Shown one piece after another: positions 21,419 to 31,938 of a DNA stretch of 64,000 nt; the stretch's first letter is position 1, and the number at the start of each line of letters is the position of its first letter. The position numbers and the translations under genes were made by a program. Source of the stretch: Augochlora pura (Eukaryota; Arthropoda; Insecta; Hymenoptera; Halictidae); assembly GCF_028453695.1 (NCBI RefSeq), contig NC_135772.1:20641412-20705411 (forward strand), written 5' to 3'. The notes beneath the pieces are model-generated. The model was not told the DNA's origin. It did not search any database and saw only the letters and a list, made by a program, of their open reading frames with translations.

Positions 21419-24132
21419 CCAGTTAGCGATTGTCGACGGATCGAAAAAGCTGATCGGAAGCCGGGCCGGAACGGAAAAGCCGGCCGAAACGGGGCCAAGC
21501 AATTTATCAAAATCTTCGACTCCTACGACAATGGGGGGGACCGCCTATATTCCGCCCAACCCCCCCAGTCGACTGATGAAATTCTGATTGCGACGAATAC
21601 CCGTGGAATCTTCGATCGCGGGTCTCTTTTCGCTCGCCGTATCCCCGTATTAACTTTCCGTCGAATACTCGTTTCGGAGCAACTTCGGAGCGCGGAACTT
21701 CGAGCCGGGGCTCTCGATATTCCGAGGACCCGGTTGGATCCCACGAACTTCCCCGTCGAAAGATTCTTGTGGCTCCGGGGCCTCTGATCAGTTCCGGAAT
21801 CAACCCTTCGCTCGATTGGCCGAAGGGCTGCGTCGCTGCGAAAATTCGAGGAAAACTGCCGAGTCTCGGCGCAAAGTACACTTCGATCGACTAATTTTCT
21901 ACAAAATCTTCTACAAAGTGTATTTTTGCGTTGCTTTATCCCGTTCCATCGAATGGGATCTTACGAAATTTTGTTCTAACAGACAAAGTTACAATTTCCT
22001 TGTTTGTTAAGGAAAGTGACTAGAGATGTCCTCCTCCTCTATTTTTGAGAACAATGTGCTACTGTAAAATATCATTTTACGATATCATAAAATCTATGAT
22101 ATACGGAAAAATAAGTATACGATGTTGTAAAATATCTATAAAAATCGCAGAGGAGATAGAAAAAATCAGTGTTCACCGTGGCAAAGCGAGCAGAAAAATA
22201 TCTGGCCGAAGAACACCGTCGTCCGCTGCCGGAGACAACGAAACCGATCCATGGCTTTTTCTGGATCAAGGGGCGAGTCCTCCTCCCCTCCCCCCTCGGT
22301 TTCTCTCAGCGTCGCCAGCACAGTTCCTGTATTTCGAGCGGCTGTCATCGTCATTCAGCCCTACTCCGGCTGATGAAACCACCAACCCTATTCCCCATCC
22401 GGCGTTCATCCCTGTTGCGGGTCTTTGAGTCCTCGTTTGCCGCCTCTCTCGTTCACGAGAACCGCCGTCGTCGCCGCACTTCGGCTCCTGACGTGTTTCG
22501 GCCGGCAACTCCGGGAATAATCGAGGATAATAGTCGGCGGGGAAATAATCTGCCGGTACGGAAGGCCGCGCGCCGGTATTAAGGCAAACAAAGTAGGACC
22601 ACGCCGTCTGGACAGGCAGCGCCGCGCCGATTTACCCGGTTTGATTTATGGTAATAGCTTGCTCGTTACCGGACACCTCGTTCTCTCGGGCTAATGAAAT
22701 CGGAAGTCGGCGAAGGAGCTTTCCGCGAGGAATCCGAGTCCTCCGCCCGGATGATTGATGGCTCGCTGTCGATGATTTATCGTTTTCGATTCTAATGCCA
22801 TCTCGTCGCGAGAAAATGCTTGTCGAGCTCTCTTGAACCATTTCAAGAGATAATTTGAATCTTTCTCGTTTGAATCTGCGAGCTACGACGTCGAATACAA
22901 GGCTTACTGTTTCACCACGGGACAATTTTAATTTTTCATTAAAATCTATAGACACCGTATCCGAAAATTAACATTACTAAACATATTACTAAATATTATT
23001 ATAATATTATAATTATTATAATATTAAATAAGATATTAAATATTAATACTCGATATTATAAAAATATGTTAATTTACTCTTCCAACTTCTGAATACGAAA
23101 ATCTTGTACTCCGAAACCACAGGGAAACCCATGGAAATTTCAATGTTCACACGTCCCTTTGCCTCATATCTTTAGCATCTCGATAGTTTCAGCGTCTCCG
23201 AGGAGCAACAATATACGTCGCAGATTTAATTAATCAGCAGCGTCGAAACAGCAAAAGTTTGATCGTGCGCCACAGGAAGCACGAAACTTGCCACAGCGGT
23301 CAGAAAAGATGCTAATTAGTAATTCCAATCTTGTTACAGGTCCGCGGAAGTCCCGGGAGCCTTTTTCCATTGAGGAGCACTGATATGCACAGGGTATGCC
23401 GGCGTCCCGGTATGAGCAGCCCGCTAATGAAAGTGCAACCGAAGATGCTCAAGTGAGCGGTTCAAGCGTCGAATATGTTTAAGCGCGGCTCAAAGAGCAC
23501 CTTAGGGGAGGCCGGTGAATAACCGCCTTCGTCAAAAAGAGTTCATCGCGCTGAACCGCGCCCGGGACCTCATCTCTTAAGTCAGGCAGAGCATCGAATC
23601 CATTCGGTCCGCTTTGTCGGAGTTAAAAAATCTGCTTCCCTTCCCGGAGAGAGCGGTCTCTTATTATTCGCGGTTGCAGAAGAGCCGAGTTCCGTCCGCT
23701 TAACTTGGCAATATTCTTTTCGTTGTCATCTTTCGCTGTCGCGAGAGAATTCAAAATAGGAACGTCCGTGAATTTGTTTAGGTAAATTGGAGCTGTCTAA
23801 AAATATTTTACTTGGAAAGGTAAAGAATCGTTCGATTATTAAAAACAGATAATAAGCCACGATACTCTAGACCATTGAACTCCTCTGGTCGAAGCGAGCC
23901 CTCGTTTTTTCTCGGCGCCCTAACATTCTGCGAAAGTTGTAAACCAAGCCCTCGAATTTCCCCTAATTTCGCCATCGATTCCAGAAACTTCGCGAAAGTT
24001 CCGCCGGCAGAGAATTATCTCGATTCTTTTCATTGCTCCCCGGATCCACGGAATCTTGGTAGCCAAAGGGCCGAAGAAAGTTCTAATTGCGAGGGGATCG
24101 GGCCAATAGGTCACTGCGAGGCACCCGCGAGG
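21419..24132. other. Noncoding stretch, no gene seen
   Basis: AT-rich patches at about 21880-22170 and 22930-23110 are built of attataat/ttaaatatt words. Between them, frames of 124-137 codons on both strands (21507-21881, 22045-22582) overlap each other and carry no recognised motif. A moderately repeat-free block at 23100-23700 also shows nothing identifiable. Confidence 0.6.
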
Positions 24133-24159
24133 ACTCTATCTCTCTCTCTCTCTCTCTCT
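24133..24159. repeat. CT microsatellite
   Basis: (CT)n with a single a interruption near the left end; about 10 uninterrupted units. Confidence 0.92.
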
Positions 24160-25106
24160 TTGATTTTCCGCGGCGGGAGTAGTTAGAAGGGTAAATCGAG
24201 TTATTTCATGGGTAGCTAGGCTCGCGGCACCGTAGAACCATCGAGTTCGCAGAGGTGTGACTCCGGGATTCGCAGGCTTGTCGGAGGATACGCGCGGGGA
24301 AACTTACAAGGGGTATAGAAACTTTGCGAGAAGTTGCCGGCAATTAGGAGCTTTGTGCACAAATAAGCTCCTGTCGCGCCGCGCCCGCTTCGACGCGGGG
24401 CACCACCGGTTACACGCGCAATCAATTCTATGTTGCGGAGCTTCGATTCGCCGAGACATCGAACACTGGCGCCGGTTTTTCTGAAATGTTAGATGCCGGG
24501 AACTTGGAGAGATTCTAAGGTTTCCGTGTCGGGCCGCCTCGAACGCAACGGTCGGGCCCGTCCGCCATCCGTAAGCCGCCGTGAACGGTTCAGGGTTGAG
24601 AAAACGCTTCGAATTTTCACGTATCGCTGCAGCTATTTCTCGGTTCTTAAACAAACGTGGACAATATTTACCAATTTTGCCAGAAAATTTGCAAACGAAT
24701 TGCAAATGTTTAATTGTAGTAGGATTCTCTGGAAAAGTGCTAAACTACAATTACAATTAATTGTATTATGATTACTCGGGCAGTGGCCATTATTGTTCTC
24801 AACAGATATTCCTAACAGATGCCCCCGAGTCTCGTAACAGCTGACAAAAATGTCTGGCCACGAAGAGGGGAGTCGAAATTCCGTAGACGGAACGGCAAGC
24901 CGCGGGTAGTCGCGGTTTCCTCCAGCGATCAATCACCGGCGTAATGAACGCTTCACGGTAATAAAATCAATCCCCCCCTGGCCCCGTCGTTCGGACGGCG
25001 TTCATTAGGAGTTACGAGCGCGTTTCTATTATGCAGGCGCGATACGGCTCCGCTTTGTAATACAGTAAAAGAGGACACGCGGAATTGCGGGCGACATTAC
25101 TCACCG
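24160..25106. other. Noncoding stretch, no gene seen
   Basis: CpG-rich to 24600, then AT-rich to about 24800. The 133-codon minus frame at 24304-24705 has no recognised motif. Nothing else was seen. Confidence 0.6.
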
Positions 25107-25132
25107 GGAGAGAGGGGGAGAGAGAGAGAGAG
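25107..25132. repeat. GA microsatellite
   Basis: (GA)n interrupted by ggggg near the left end. Confidence 0.92.
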
Positions 25133-26003
25133 CTTTGAGAGCACGTCCAGTTTTGCGCTCGGATGTGCCGTAAAAACAAGTGTCCCGGCCACGGGCACCG
25201 TGAAAAGGAACGGAAAACAAAGGGATGCTCTCCCCGCAAATTCTAGGCTCCCGAACGGTGAATAGCTTCGCAAGGTATCGACCGCGGCCGGTTTTATTTG
25301 CCGCGTTACCCGCCGAACGCGGACTCGTGTGTCCGCGATTGAAATATCACGGGAGGAACAGCGAGACACGCGATCGGCTCTCTCGCCGATTCTGAGCCGA
25401 TGATCCATCGCCGAACGATTTCCCGGCGGAAGAACTCCCTCGGAAACGATTCTTCTCAGGACGATTTCATTCGAGATCACTTTCTCTCGTCGAGCTCGCT
25501 TTTCTTCCTTGGGGATGGCGGGCTACGATCGCGTTCGGACACGTCTTAGAACGCGGCGACGTCTTTCGAATACTCGCCAGACGAGTCAAATATTTTTCTG
25601 AGATTTTATATCGAGCATTTCGTGTATGTAAATTTTAGTAAATTTTATCTCTACAGTATTTCATAACTCTGATGCGTAAAATTCTTAGTCTAAATTACAT
25701 ACAATGGCAGCGACAAGTTTCGATGAAATTATCCGTGATTTTTGGGCAGCGTGCGCCAACATACTTTTAATATAGGGGTTGCACGTGTTGCCGAATCGCG
25801 CACCGCCCACGGTAATTATTCGGAGAATATGAAACATTCGCGATCTCGTTTCTCGCTCCCTTTTATGGATCATGAGCGCGGCAAATAATCCGGACGTTCG
25901 ATGAATTATTTCAAATATTCACTGGTTCTGAAAAATTCGAAATTCCTCGAAGTGAATGATTTATCTGGAAAAATGGCGAGAAACCCGTTCGCGCAAGTCG
26001 AGG
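25133..26003. other. Noncoding stretch, no gene seen
   Basis: CpG-rich to about 25570, then an AT patch to 25700. Frames are all under 130 codons and unrecognised. Confidence 0.6.
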
Positions 26004-26022
26004 AAGAGAGAGAGAGAGAGAG
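26004..26022. repeat. GA microsatellite
   Basis: Nine GA units, uninterrupted. Confidence 0.92.
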
Positions 26023-26705
26023 GAATCGAGGCACGCGAAAAATACTGTTTCGCTCGTCTGCCCGGAACCCGTCCCGAAACGATCTCTCTCTTTGACCATG
26101 TTCCTTCCGACGATGACGACATCTCGCGATTAAATCACGCTTCGAACGCCGCCCACGCCCGTTGCAAAATTAACATCGCGTCCACTTTATTGCCGATGCT
26201 CGAACCGTCGCGTCCCGTCGCCTCGCTACTTTTCTACTTTTTCTGCTAATATTAATAGACGTTGCTTCGAATTCTCCGCTCCACGTAACGACGGGCATCG
26301 AAAGGCAACGAATTATTAAAAATATTTGGATCGCTGGTTCCGTTATCGTAATAATTTCCTTCCCCTGCAACATAATTTCCTCGGAGAAAAACAACATTAA
26401 TTTGCGCAACGCACGGTTCATCTTAACGCTCAAGTATTAACAACGATGGAACAGAGTCGAGCGAATGCTACGAGTTTGGAAAATAAATCTGTCGCATTTC
26501 GCATGTCGTCCGACGCGTTGCCAGACGGAGAGATATGAAACCGTAATAAAAATATTAAAGAAATAGTCGGCGAAGAGTAGTGCCATTCCAAGATTAAAAA
26601 CGAGGGAAAGAGGGATATCCAGCGGCAACTGAATTTCATCCCTCGAACCACCCTCATCGTCATCCGGCAATTTCAACTACCAAGCGCCCGGCATAATGTA
26701 TCAAG
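26023..26705. other. Noncoding stretch, no gene seen
   Basis: Mixed composition with an AT patch at 26240-26420. No frame over 100 codons and no repeat was noted. Confidence 0.6.
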
Positions 26706-26862
26706 CCCCCCCCCCCCTCTCCCCTGCTGGCATGTATCATGTTAAGCCAGCAAAAAAATAACCTGCCCGCGTAAACGACGTTCCTGCGACGGAATCGAAC
26801 TGCTGCGAGTCCAACGGGGAGGAAGGACACCGGACAAAGAAAAAGAGCAGACGGAACGAGGG

Positions 26863-26898
<36 letters not shown>
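26706..26898. repeat. Poly-C run (26706-26717) and GA microsatellite (26867-26898)
   Basis: Twelve C residues start the stretch and a GA run of about 16 units ends it. The ~150 bases between them show no feature. The minus-strand frame across them is partly Leu-Ser repeat. Confidence 0.92.
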
Positions 26899-26900
<2 letters not shown>

Positions 26901-27399
26901 CGTCGTCGACTAACCAAAACCGTCGGTAGCCCCTTTGTCTCAGCTTCGAGCTAATTGAGCGAAACCTCGGGCTAGGAATAGGTGGAGCAGGGCTCGGCTT
27001 CGATCGGACCCGCTTCGTCCTCCACCTTCCGCGAACCTAGAAGGTAGAACTCGTCGGATTCGCCAACCGTTCCTTCCTTTTTTCCCCCCGATAGCCCTTT
27101 TGGAATTCTTTCCACGGTGAGCAAGGGCTTCCGAAAGTCCCTCGGGCAACATAGAACCTCGAAGCAACCACTGCTAGAAACTTTTACAAATATATAATAC
27201 GTTTTCTGGTTCTTAACGCGTTGCGACGGTGAATTGAAAAGCTGTGTTAATAGATCAATTATTTTCATTTTAAATGATTTTTAGGAGTATCTACTATGCC
27301 GGTTCAGACGATGAAACTTGTGAAATGTTTATTTATTTTTATATAAATATTAATTCAGTAAAGTGCGAATGCTAAAATTTTCTACGTATAAATATTTAG
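26899..27399. other. Noncoding stretch, no gene seen
   Basis: GC-rich to about 27180, then AT-rich with a run of TAA-containing words. No frame over 100 codons. Confidence 0.6.
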
Positions 27400-27912
27400 T
27401 CAATAAAATATAAAAGCTGCTTTCGGAGATTGGTTAGAAAAATCATGCAAACAGGTCCTGACAGTAGAAAAATTGTCGAGATTGTTGTTGGAGTTCTTTC
27501 CAAGAAATTGTTGCTAAACGTATGTAAACTAAACCGAGGACCGATACACAGTTCGCAGTGTGTTTTCTTAGAAGAATTTTTTTGTTCCGTCGTTTCCTTG
27601 GTAGAATTTTTCTTCCCAGGGTTTCCTTGGAAGAATTTTCCTCTCTATTGTTTTCTTAGAAGACGTTTCTTTTTACCTTCGAATTACAGGCCGATGTTGT
27701 ACTTGGTCAAACACGCGCGCATGCTGTTTGCTTTCCTTTGGCCTTTGTACAACAGTTTATGTCTTCGAGTGAGAAAACGATCGACAGAGACAACGTGTCT
27801 CTTGTTTCCACAAAAAAATGTTCTGCTAAAGAAATCTCTCAAATATTTTTATAACATTAGGAATTGTGGAAGAAGAAATTGGAGATCGTTAAAGATTTTT
27901 AACGGTCTGTAA
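27400..27912 (+). other. Unexplained open frame in AT-rich DNA
   Basis: The plus-strand frame is free of stops from the TAG at 27397 to the stop ending at 27912, about 170 codons, with a first ATG at 27445. The DNA is AT-rich by eye, where stops should be frequent. Part of the openness comes from a 29-30-bp repeat (27562-27676) whose period nearly keeps frame and encodes Phe-rich FLEEFF-like units. The rest includes a basic C-terminal part. I recognise no family and see no splice or promoter support, so it is not called as a CDS. Confidence 0.3.
27562..27676. repeat. 29-30-bp minisatellite, four copies
   Basis: Units begin gttttcttag/gtttccttgg at 27562, 27592, 27621 and 27650. Each continues a-gaa/tagaatttt and then a variable c/t-rich end. 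Confidence 0.8.
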
Positions 27913-29575
27913 TTTGGTTTGCAAGGACTATTACGGTAAATATAGGAGTACTGTGCGGTGTTGGTTTAATTCCCATAAACGCTTCCAAATAAGAGACGAA
28001 TAACAGGCGAGCGGATCTAAAATCATTCAACATATAAATCTCCCCCGGGAACAACGTCGCGCGAATTAATTTTGTCGCAGCCACGAGAGCCGAAACATTC
28101 ATCAGCCGAGCTCGCCGCCGATCGTAATTGTGCGGGTATTAGCGGTGTTCGGCCGGCTCCCCGAATTCTAATTAATTCCAGAAGTTGATTTGTTTCGAGG
28201 AGCCCGGCATTCGACCGCGAATTATTAAAGTTGGCGGCGCTTCCCCCCTCGGTGGTGGTGGTCCCCGCGCATAAATTTCATTAGCGAATTGCCGTCAAAA
28301 TTTCCGGAAAAGATTCCCGGCGAAGCCCCTAATCACCGTTGGATTAACAGGAACGCGGCCGGAACGACCCTTATCGTTCAATTTGGCCCATTATTCGATC
28401 AAACCGGGTTCATTAGGGGACACGTTTTCGTGTCGCGGGAGGCGCGGCGGCGGCCACCGCGAAAACTTTCCCCGGGCATTTCATTTGCACGAGGTTCACG
28501 TCGGCGAACGCCGCAATTATAATTAAATACGCGAGAGAGCGCCCGGACGGACTGCTCTCCTCCATTTGCCGCCATTAACATAATAACAATGGCCTGTTGG
28601 CGCACGGACACCGCGCAGGACAACATTGCGCATACTTCGCGTCACCTGTCGCGCCGGAAACAATGATTCGACGCCTCTGGACACGCTGATTCCCGATATT
28701 TGCGATCCCCCCCCCCCCGGCCGACGAAATTGTTCGGCGATTTAATTACGGGATCCTCGCTCGAAATCCATTCAACGCCACCGGATCCGACCAAGTGTCC
28801 GTTTCGGTATGCTGTACCACGTTCGGATTCGAGACAAAGAACGCGCGAGACAAAAATCTGTGCGTCGTTTGTGCGCTGCGCCATCATTTACCGCATTGTT
28901 TCTCTTTGCTCTCAGGATCCGGGGGGACATTTTTGCCAATTTTCTTTTACGTAGATTACTCGTTAAGTGGACTGGTAGCTATACCATTAATTCTGTTCTT
29001 ATGCATGCCATTAAAAAATTATTACACTATTACAAGCTACGATATTATTGTATATAGCACAATAGAGGTCTATATAGCCAGGGTTTAATTTTTAGCCATA
29101 GTCTATACCATGGTTACGAGGCCTATATTTGTACAAATGCCCGAACATCCACGTCTAATATTTTTTACTAAGGAGTCGACAGCGTAGAATTTTAATAGCT
29201 CCGCCGGCATGTAAAGAGGCGAGGTTCTCGCTTGAAATAATGATTGTAAATCGCGATATGAATTCCGGGGAAAGAAGCGGGTAAACGATAGGGAAGAAAG
29301 ATTCAAGCAGTCGGTGCTCCAAGAAGTCAAACATTAGAGTAAATTACCTAGACTGAAAAAGAGAGGGCTGCGAGGAACGAGGAGGGCGTAGTAAGGATCG
29401 AGAAAATATTGGACGAAAATATGGGTCGAGTGGAAGTAAAACCGACGTATGTGCAAAAAGCGCGATCCGCGAGCTAAAATCTCGGCTGGCTAGAGCGCTA
29501 ACCCGGCGTCGATGTGGTGGCGCATGCCGTGTACCGTCCATTTCTAAATTGTCAACTTGCTTTGGGCAAGATCTC
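27913..29575. other. Noncoding stretch with possible conserved blocks and a C-run
   Basis: About 28040-28330 alternates TAATTA/AATTAATT words with CpG-rich words and lacks simple repeats, a look seen in developmental enhancers; this is suggestion only. A 12-C run is at 28707-28718. AT-rich DNA spans 28960-29130. No gene is supported. Confidence 0.5.
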
Positions 29576-29640
29576 AATAATCATAATAATAATAATAATA
29601 ATAACAATAATAAATATTATATAGTAATAATAATAATATT
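29576..29640. repeat. AAT trinucleotide repeat
   Basis: (AAT)n with c and g interruptions, about 20 units in all. Confidence 0.92.
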
Positions 29641-31164
29641 TTTTATTTTTTAACTTCTTGTCCTATATCGAGAGTCCTAAAAAGCTCAGCAGATTCCTTT
29701 ACGATGTCTACGAACAAGATCATCGTATTTACAGAATCACGGTTCAGTTTATCCAGTCTACCACGCAGCTGTAAAATCGCAGTCGTTGAACAGCCTATTA
29801 ACGGGTTTCCGGTATCTAAAGTGTTAGCACGCGTCTTTCCTTCTTCCTCGTTTCGTTCGCTCCACCGAACTTCACGGTCTACACTGTTTCCATCAGCTAC
29901 TTCTGCGATCGAATTCGATCCTCAAACGATGCTGGAGAATCATTTCAAATCGAATCGTTAGAAGTTTTCGTCATAATTTTAATTCCTCATTAATAACACA
30001 GTTTTTTTTTTAGATTGGTTTAGTTAACGCGTTCCGTGCCGAGCTGTATTTGGTCGACTCTTCAGTCTGGTCGATAGAAGCTTGAAAAAAGGGCTGAGAG
30101 AAGAGACGCGGCCGCAAAGGGTTAATAACGTAACGAAATCGTCGATTCATTGAGCAGCGATTCGGGCGGGACGCGTGGGCAGGCGATACCGGGCTCTCTG
30201 TCCGTTTAGATAGCGAGCAACATCCCGGACGCAGGAACGATATCTAGCCTCTTCCTCCGCACTTCCTCGCGGTCGATGCGCATCGTCCTACGGCATTTCG
30301 CGTGCCCTTCACGTCCGACGACGTTCCCAACGGATCCCGCGGATTCCCTGGCAAACGCCCGAGTATCGCCCCGCGCGCCGTCGATCCTCGTCCGACACCG
30401 CGCTATTTTCAGGCTCGTCGGGATCCCCCGTATTCCGTCGACGGACGTATCCCGCGGCCGGTTCTCGCACAGGGATTCGGATAACGGACGTATCGATTAC
30501 GCACAGCCCCGAGGAAAAGATTCCCTGACCAACGCGGTATATAATATCACGGCTGGTTTCGTCCGTCGTTCGCGACATTTTTCCGATACCCGTGGGGGGC
30601 GGGGAGGAGGAGGAGGAAGAAAAATACCGGAGTCGATCGACCGATCCCGCCAGCCGGAGATTTCACTTTGCTCCTCCCGAGCAATTTATACGGTTCATCA
30701 GTGTCGGTTTCGCCATTTCCGGGACCCTCGTCGTCTCTCTCTCCCGGTTTTATATGCCGGCGACCAAACAAGGGAACGCTCTGTGCTTGTATCCCAAGCT
30801 CCCACCTTTTACCCGGGATCGATCTTATTGATTTAACCAATTAACTGGTTTCGACAAGCATACTCGAACGCGAAATAGTTGGCTTGGGATCGCGGCGACG
30901 TTAGCTACGCCTTCCTCGCAGCAAGAGTGTTACCGTTTAGCAACGCGTATAATTTTCGATGCCTGAATTTATCGCTGACACGTTCGTAGATTTTTTCCAA
31001 TTTTCTATCGCACCATTATATCATAATCTTAATTATCTTTCTATCGAACACATGTACGTCTCTTGTCCAGAGATTTATTCATTTCTTTAAAAAAAAATAT
31101 TTCAAAGGAACTTGTCTTCTGAAATTAAACAACTACTTTATTTAAGCCCGTTTCTTTTACAAGC
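29641..31164. other. Noncoding stretch, no gene seen
   Basis: A gcaaagggttaa motif lies at 30114-30125. The 186-codon frame at 30276-30836 overlaps frames of 89 and 97 codons on the other strand and is Arg/Ser-rich. A gga/ggaa-rich run is at about 30597-30622. AT-rich DNA covers 30940-31150. Confidence 0.6.
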
Positions 31165-31192
31165 GAGAGAGAGAGAGAGAGAGAGAGAGAGG
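31165..31192. repeat. GA microsatellite
   Basis: About 14 uninterrupted GA units. Confidence 0.95.
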
Positions 31193-31798
31193 TTCCTTTG
31201 CCATTTAGTACGTTGCCACTTTACGCCCGCGCGAAAGGTGGCATATCGTCTGCATAAAGGCGCGGAGGACGGCGCAGACGTTGGGATCCAATCGAACTTG
31301 TTATAACGTTACGAGTAGAAGCACTCGAGATACAACAGATTGTCGTTGACAGCCAACAGACACGAGCCCTGTCAATATTCGCTGCTAACGACAGGGATTC
31401 TCTGAACGAACGCGCTTGAACGGTGTCACCTTGATTACGTTAGCCCGTTTCCGTAAGTGCTGTCCAGAGAGAGGACGATAAATGGCTCTCCGTCGATGGG
31501 GAGAACCGAGTTACGAACCGCAGTCTCTTCCAAATGTAAATATCTTTATCGTGGGATGCTGTTGGATACGGATCGATCTTACGCAATATGCTACAGAGTA
31601 TGTCTACCTTCGGGAACAATGACAATTGTAGAATCAACGGAGAAATTCATTGTCTGTCGATCAATTTTCCAGTTAAATTTTTCTGTTAATAACTGAGATA
31701 TTGAAATACTCGAATAAATCAAAAATAATTAAGTAGAGAATAATGAAAATATTACAGAATTAAAAGAGCAGTGAATTACCTTTCGCAAACTAGTCTAA
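31193..31798. other. Noncoding stretch, no gene seen
   Basis: Mixed composition passing into AT-rich DNA after 31650. No frame over 80 codons. Confidence 0.6.
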
Positions 31799-31938
31799 AT
31801 TCAAACACCTGTAACTTTGTATAGAAAAATCGTAGGACCTTCGTCTTGTGCTCGTTTGAAAGGGCAAAGTCTCTACTTTAAATCCTGAGACCAGCAATAT
31901 TTGAAAAAATTTTCGCCCAGAGTTACAGGAGTTGAAAG
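31799..31938. mobile_element. 140-bp element with inverted termini (MITE-like candidate)
   Basis: The left end attcaaacacctgtaact (from 31799) is the imperfect inverse complement of the right end agttacaggagttgaaag (to 31938); cctgtaact/agttacagg is exact. The interior has aaaaatcgtag, 18 bases, then gtttgaaag. The same spacing occurs at 53758-53798. Short length, inverted ends and a second divergent copy suggest a nonautonomous repeat family. No target duplication or transposase was seen. Confidence 0.5.

Noticed and set aside
30276..30836. 186-codon plus frame
   Set aside because: Overlapped by minus-strand frames and not recognised.
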